Origin: G963665925 sp963676345 | GTDB lineage: Bacteria > Bacillota > Clostridia > Peptostreptococcales > Acidaminobacteraceae | Assembly: GCA_963676345.2 (NCBI GenBank) | Contig: CAXXTS010000001.1 | Location: forward strand, 992,001 to 1,056,000 | Length of the DNA: 64,000 bases | Direction of reading: 5' to 3' | Shown here: in pieces, positions 60,627-64,000 of the stretch | Layout of the letters: every line of letters starts with the position of its first letter | Position numbering within the stretch: position 1 is the stretch's first letter | Notes under the pieces: model-generated | Databases searched by the model: none | The model's input: only the letters and a program-made list of their open reading frames with translations | What the model was told of the DNA's origin: nothing | Translations under genes and position numbers: made by a program

Positions 60627-61838
60627 ATGGATATTACCGTTAGACCAATCAAAGCAAGTGAGTTTGAAGCCTTTGCACGTATTTCACAAACAGCATATCC
60701 TGGATTTTATACGGACTCAAAGCAAGACCGCATTAAAGCCATAGAAAAAATTGAAACCTATGACAGGATGTATGACTTAACCCACATTGGCGCATTTAAG
60801 GAAAACCAGCTTGTTGGATGTATGCGCTTTTATGTGTTCGAAATGCATTTTCATGGAGCGCGTATTCAGGCCTCAGGAATAGGGTCTGTTGGGGTTGATT
60901 TGCTCCACAAGAAGCAGCATATTGCGCAGGCAATGATTGAATATGCACATACACGTTCACTAGAGCTGGGCATCCCGCTTACAACGCTCTACCCTTTTGA
61001 CGCAGGGTTTTATAAAAACTTTGGATACGGCATAGGCGCCCCCCTTTATACCTATCAGGTAAATCCAGCCCACTTTAAAGACTTTGGAATTAGAGAAGGC
61101 TTGAATTACCAAGTTGAAGCAAATTTTGACGCACTACAGGCCTGTTTTAACCGCTATGTTGATAATCACCACGGCATGATGCTTAAATCTTCTGTCGATA
61201 AGTTCAGAATCAATACGCTTGAGAAAGGTCGGGTATTAACCTTCACCGAAGGAGACACCATTACCGGCTACATGGTCTTTATGCAAGAGAATCACGCTGC
61301 TCAAAATTTTCTAAGGCAAAAGATGATTCTCACAGAATGGATATACAACACACCTAAGGCGCTGCAAGCTTTTTCAAGCTTCCTGCACACTCAAAAAGAT
61401 CAGGTGGAGTACGTTGAGTTTTTTACTTTCGAACCACAGTTTTACCAGCTGCTTAACAACATACAGTATGTATCGGACCCAGTCATGAAGGAACTTATTA
61501 GCCATAAGGCCAGCGAAGTCAGCCTCGGTATGATGCATAGGGCACTTGACTGTGGGGAACTCATTGAAATTATTGAACAACAAGTACCTGAAAATATTGT
61601 ATTTAACATTACATACCCGCGTACACAAGAAATGGAATCGGTAGAGATAAACGTAGGCTATCTGGAACGACTTGAAATTGACATGCCAATTGACTCTTTC
61701 TCAAGCTGGATTATGGGGTCCGTTACCCTTGAGACGCTCTACATGCAGGGGCAGCTTCAATCAACTAGGCCAGAGAAGCTTCCTGAGCTCGACAAGAAAT
61801 TTGCCTTGAAAAGCCCGCGTTGTTTCAACAAATTCTAA
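60627..61838 (+). CDS. Eis-type GNAT acetyltransferase with SCP2-like tail
   Basis: 403 residues, the length of Eis proteins. GNAT 1 has GSVGVDLLHKKQHIAQAMIE near 91-110 and YPFDAGFYKNFGYGIGAPLY near 128-147, typical of Eis (F-Y-x-x-F-G-Y). The C-terminal 110 residues are the SCP2-type domain that supplies the carboxylate. Eis enzymes acetylate aminoglycosides or proteins; here the substrate is unknown. Confidence 0.87.
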   Translation: MDITVRPIKASEFEAFARISQTAYPGFYTDSKQDRIKAIEKIETYDRMYDLTHIGAFKENQLVGCMRFYVFEMHFHGARIQASGIGSVGVDLLHKKQHIAQAMIEYAHTRSLELGIPLTTLYPFDAGFYKNFGYGIGAPLYTYQVNPAHFKDFGIREGLNYQVEANFDALQACFNRYVDNHHGMMLKSSVDKFRINTLEKGRVLTFTEGDTITGYMVFMQENHAAQNFLRQKMILTEWIYNTPKALQAFSSFLHTQKDQVEYVEFFTFEPQFYQLLNNIQYVSDPVMKELISHKASEVSLGMMHRALDCGELIEIIEQQVPENIVFNITYPRTQEMESVEINVGYLERLEIDMPIDSFSSWIMGSVTLETLYMQGQLQSTRPEKLPELDKKFALKSPRCFNKF

Positions 61839-61884
61839 GCATGACAATGAAAAGACACCTTATGTACCCAAGAGCCTTCCTGTA

Positions 61885-61919
61885 AGTTGGCTTTCCAATT
61901 CTAAATTGGAAAGTCAGCT
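61885..61919 (+). terminator. hairpin after the Eis-like gene
   Basis: AGTTGGCTTTCCAATT and AATTGGAAAGTCAGCT form a 16-bp stem over CTA with two G-U pairs. Only a short T run (TTTG) follows. Confidence 0.6.
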
Positions 61920-61984
61920 TTGAAGTCTCCTAAAAGTATTTCAGGTGTCTTTTAAATATTATGTGGGTGTGCATCCTAGCCATA

Positions 61985-62275
61985 TCAATCATCTTCAAAG
62001 AGGTGCACAGAAGCCTTTTCATTTCCCTCACCAGCCATATAAGCTTTTAAAAACTTATGAAACTTATATTTATAGTGATGCTCAAAAGCTTCTTCCATTT
62101 CAAGAAATTTCTCAAGCCCAATCAAGACAGCCTTTGGCTCACCTGCCTCAGTGAGAAGCACTGGCGCTTTTTCAAGCACTTCAACCGTTTGATCTAGTTC
62201 GTTTTCAAGGTCTTTAACGGACACAGACTGATCAGCATACTCTCCTATGTCATGCTGCCGGTTTGCTTTTGACAT
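61985..62275 (-). CDS. Phd/YefM-family antitoxin-like protein, no toxin beside it
   Basis: About 96 residues. SVSVKDLENELDQTVEVLEK near 15-34 and APVLLTEAGEPKAVLIGLEK near 35-54 match the Phd/YefM DNA-binding fold (R/K-x-P-V-x-L-T-x-x-G-x-P-x-A-V-L). The C-terminal tail, where a toxin would bind, is long and basic-aromatic. There is no RelE/Doc-type gene on either side. ATG after AAAAAGGAG chosen. It may regulate itself or act as an orphan. Confidence 0.72.
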   Translation of the reverse strand: MSKANRQHDIGEYADQSVSVKDLENELDQTVEVLEKAPVLLTEAGEPKAVLIGLEKFLEMEEAFEHHYKYKFHKFLKAYMAGEGNEKASVHLFEDD

Positions 62276-62392
62276 AAAACCACGCTCCTTTTTCACCCTA
62301 GCCTGTTATAGGGTCAATACATAAAGTGGTGAACGCTTTCTATACTGTATTTTTACCCTCTACACGTTCGTACAAATGTACTTTTAGTGTAT

Positions 62393-62661
62393 TTAAAGTT
62401 GGTCCTCCACCATACGGCTCTTGCCTAGGATATTTTCTAAATGATGTGGGTCCATCTGAGCAATGATATGACTATGCATATTCGCAAAATCGTTTCAAAA
62501 ATCACAACATGGGCTTTTGTAATTTTAAAGCCATGGAAGTCATGTACATAATTAGGCGATTGATTCCCCACATTCTCCAGTCGGTCATTTTCATTTTGAA
62601 TGCGATCTAACATGTATGAGTCTTTCTTAAATGAACCGCTATCTCTTGAATCCAGTTTCAT
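62393..62661 (-). CDS. small protein, possibly frameshifted
   Basis: The open frame (74 residues, 62437-62661) has a strong RBS (AGGAGGAGATGAC) but ends in a run ILRICIVISLLRW that does not fit the polar start. A one-base change near GAAACGATTTTG would continue as ANMHSHIIAQMDPHHLENIL and stop at 62393, which looks more like real protein. Either a natural frameshift or a sequence error. Family unknown. Confidence 0.45.
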
Positions 62662-62744
62662 GTCATCTCCTCCTTATCCCCATGTTATCCTTATACCCCT
62701 ATTGGCAATTTGAAAATAATAACTCGTGTACTCTTAAGTTCTAA

Positions 62745-62778
62745 ATAAAAAAAAGCACCTGATAAACGCAGATGCTTT
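62745..62778 (-). terminator. intrinsic terminator
   Basis: AAAGCA and TGCTTT with CT/AG inside, T8 on the minus strand, 14 bp past the stop of the GGDEF gene. Confidence 0.8.
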
Positions 62779-62791
62779 CTATAATTAAAAT

Positions 62792-64000
62792 TTAAGAGTT
62801 CTTTTTCTTCTCCGCCTTACAAGCATACATTCTTTCATCCGCAACAGATAGGAGTCTTTTCATATCCTCGCCATCTTTTGGGAAAATAGAAATACCAAAA
62901 CTGAATCGAACAGGAATTCTAGTTTCTTTTACTGCTAATGGCGTCTGATTTAAGTACTGGGTTATATGCTCCATTTTTTCGTCAAGCTGTTCTTTGTCCA
63001 CACACCTGAATATCCCAACAAACTCATCGCCCCCAATACGCGCTAAAATGTCTTCTCGTCTGACATTATCCATTAAAGTACTTGCAAAATACTTAATAAG
63101 CGTATCGCCAACACTGTGTCCAAAAGTATCATTGGTTCTTTTCAAATCATCTAGATCAAAAACAACCAGACAAAATGGTTCGTTTTTCAAAATGGAATTG
63201 TTTAAATAGACATCGCGAATTTCATTGAAAAAACGCCTATTGTAGAGCCCAGTTAATGCATCCTTTTGAGCTTGTTCTATGACGCGTGACAAATTGCTGT
63301 AGCGCTCTATCGAAATTTCAATTTTGCTCCTCATTAAATCAATCAGATTCAAATCGATGTTATCAAATCCGTTTTTTTCAGAACTGTCTATGCTGATAAT
63401 GCCATAGAACTTGTCATCTACCATAATTGGTGCGGTAATGTTTGCCTCTAAATCAAACCCTCTTTTAGAGGTATTTATACTGGGATGCTCTTCTGAATAC
63501 TTCTCCTGTATGTTTCGAATACAGACTGACCGACGATAGTCTCCATTGAGTACCTTTTTTGCAAATGACTTATCAAAGGGTATCCTAAATGCTTCTGCAT
63601 AATCTTGATCATACCCTTCACTTTCAACCATATACAGATTATTATTATAATCAAGTTTTAAGATACACCCTTTTTCAGCATTTCCAACAATTGCAATGAC
63701 CCCACTCAGTATTTCTCTAAATAGTGATTTCTGACTCACATTAGCCTCAACCATATTGCCAATGCGTACAAGGAGTTCGTTTGCTTTAAGCAGTTTTTTG
63801 ACTTTTTCAATGTCTTTTATACGGTCAGTAATATTCGTATGAACATACACTTTACCTGAAACATTACCAGCTTGATCAAATATTTTGACTTCATCAATGT
63901 ATAGTTCTAACTGCTTTTCATTTTTTTTCGCAGATATTTCGATAGCCCTGTGACTATCATCTTCACATACCACCTCATTTTTTGATGTCTCTAGATACTG
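62792..64000 (-). CDS. PAS-GAF-GGDEF diguanylate cyclase, 5' end outside window
   Basis: The frame is open to the window edge, so the start lies beyond it. The visible part has the end of a PAS domain (KVYVHTNITDRIKDIEKVKK), a GAF domain (about 70-210; GNAEKGCILKLDYNNNLYMV) and a GGDEF domain with ARIGGDEFVGIF. An RRED (RxxD) site precedes GGDEF by five residues, so product inhibition is likely. It should be a soluble or PAS-anchored c-di-GMP synthase. Confidence 0.9.
   Translation of the reverse strand, partial: QYLETSKNEVVCEDDSHRAIEISAKKNEKQLELYIDEVKIFDQAGNVSGKVYVHTNITDRIKDIEKVKKLLKANELLVRIGNMVEANVSQKSLFREILSGVIAIVGNAEKGCILKLDYNNNLYMVESEGYDQDYAEAFRIPFDKSFAKKVLNGDYRRSVCIRNIQEKYSEEHPSINTSKRGFDLEANITAPIMVDDKFYGIISIDSSEKNGFDNIDLNLIDLMRSKIEISIERYSNLSRVIEQAQKDALTGLYNRRFFNEIRDVYLNNSILKNEPFCLVVFDLDDLKRTNDTFGHSVGDTLIKYFASTLMDNVRREDILARIGGDEFVGIFRCVDKEQLDEKMEHITQYLNQTPLAVKETRIPVRFSFGISIFPKDGEDMKRLLSVADERMYACKAEKKKNS

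Noticed and set aside
1..64000. tRNA, rRNA, prophage or plasmid genes
   Set aside because: I saw no tRNA-like cloverleaf runs, no rRNA-like conserved blocks, and no phage structural or replication genes when reading both strands.

Overview
The window looks like chromosomal DNA of a low-GC Gram-positive anaerobe, most likely a member of the Clostridia (Bacillota; Fusibacter-like genomes come to mind, but that is a guess). The reasons are strong Shine-Dalgarno sites before nearly every gene, intrinsic terminators with T runs, a CIRCE operator on clpB, a yjdF-type riboswitch, lipoprotein signals and A/T-rich codon use. I saw no rRNA, tRNA or CRISPR array.

Layout. 1-3.5 kb: flavodoxin-like proteins, a GNAT and a two-repeat protein with a small membrane partner. 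3.7-22.5 kb: housekeeping-like singletons (tRNA-dihydrouridine synthase, metallophosphatase, two MBL-fold hydrolases, LD-carboxypeptidase, a QueG-like ferredoxin protein, YjdF under its riboswitch, an ARMT1-like protein, two EamA transporters, a LysR regulator) mixed with small membrane proteins, lipoproteins and GNATs. 23.4-24.8 kb: a complete IS256-family element with an 8-bp target duplication, inserted into the last codons of an HxlR regulator. 25-36.8 kb: a long minus-strand run of one-domain accessory enzymes (GNAT, NUDIX, VOC, DJ-1, methyltransferase, CPBP protease, and a GFA/Asp-Glu-racemase fusion).

36.9-39.9 kb is the most unusual part. Small one-ORF units, all on the minus strand, are each followed by a 130-133 bp repeat. 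The repeat ends are inverted complements of RYYYAAC/GTTRRRY type, and the inner 3' part is conserved between copies. This is the layout of integron gene cassettes with attC sites. A XerC/D-like tyrosine recombinase lies about 6 kb upstream (45.46-46.30 kb) in the same orientation. It lacks the extra patch typical of IntI, so a link between the two is only an inference.

46.4-64 kb is a calmer core-like region: a DUF985 cupin, a lipoprotein cyclophilin, ClpB under CIRCE, MTA/SAH nucleosidase, a ZIP transporter, an MFS transporter and an Eis-type acetyltransferase. It also holds four c-di-GMP proteins: REC-REC-GGDEF, EAL-HDOD, a membrane GGDEF protein and PAS-GAF-GGDEF. Decay is visible across the window: a GNAT with an internal deletion, a GNAT N-terminal stub, a LuxR HTH remnant and one possible frameshift.

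Most genes seem to be transcribed singly or in short runs with their own RBS and terminator. Little pathway-level cooperation is evident apart from the c-di-GMP set and the adjacent regulator/enzyme pairs.
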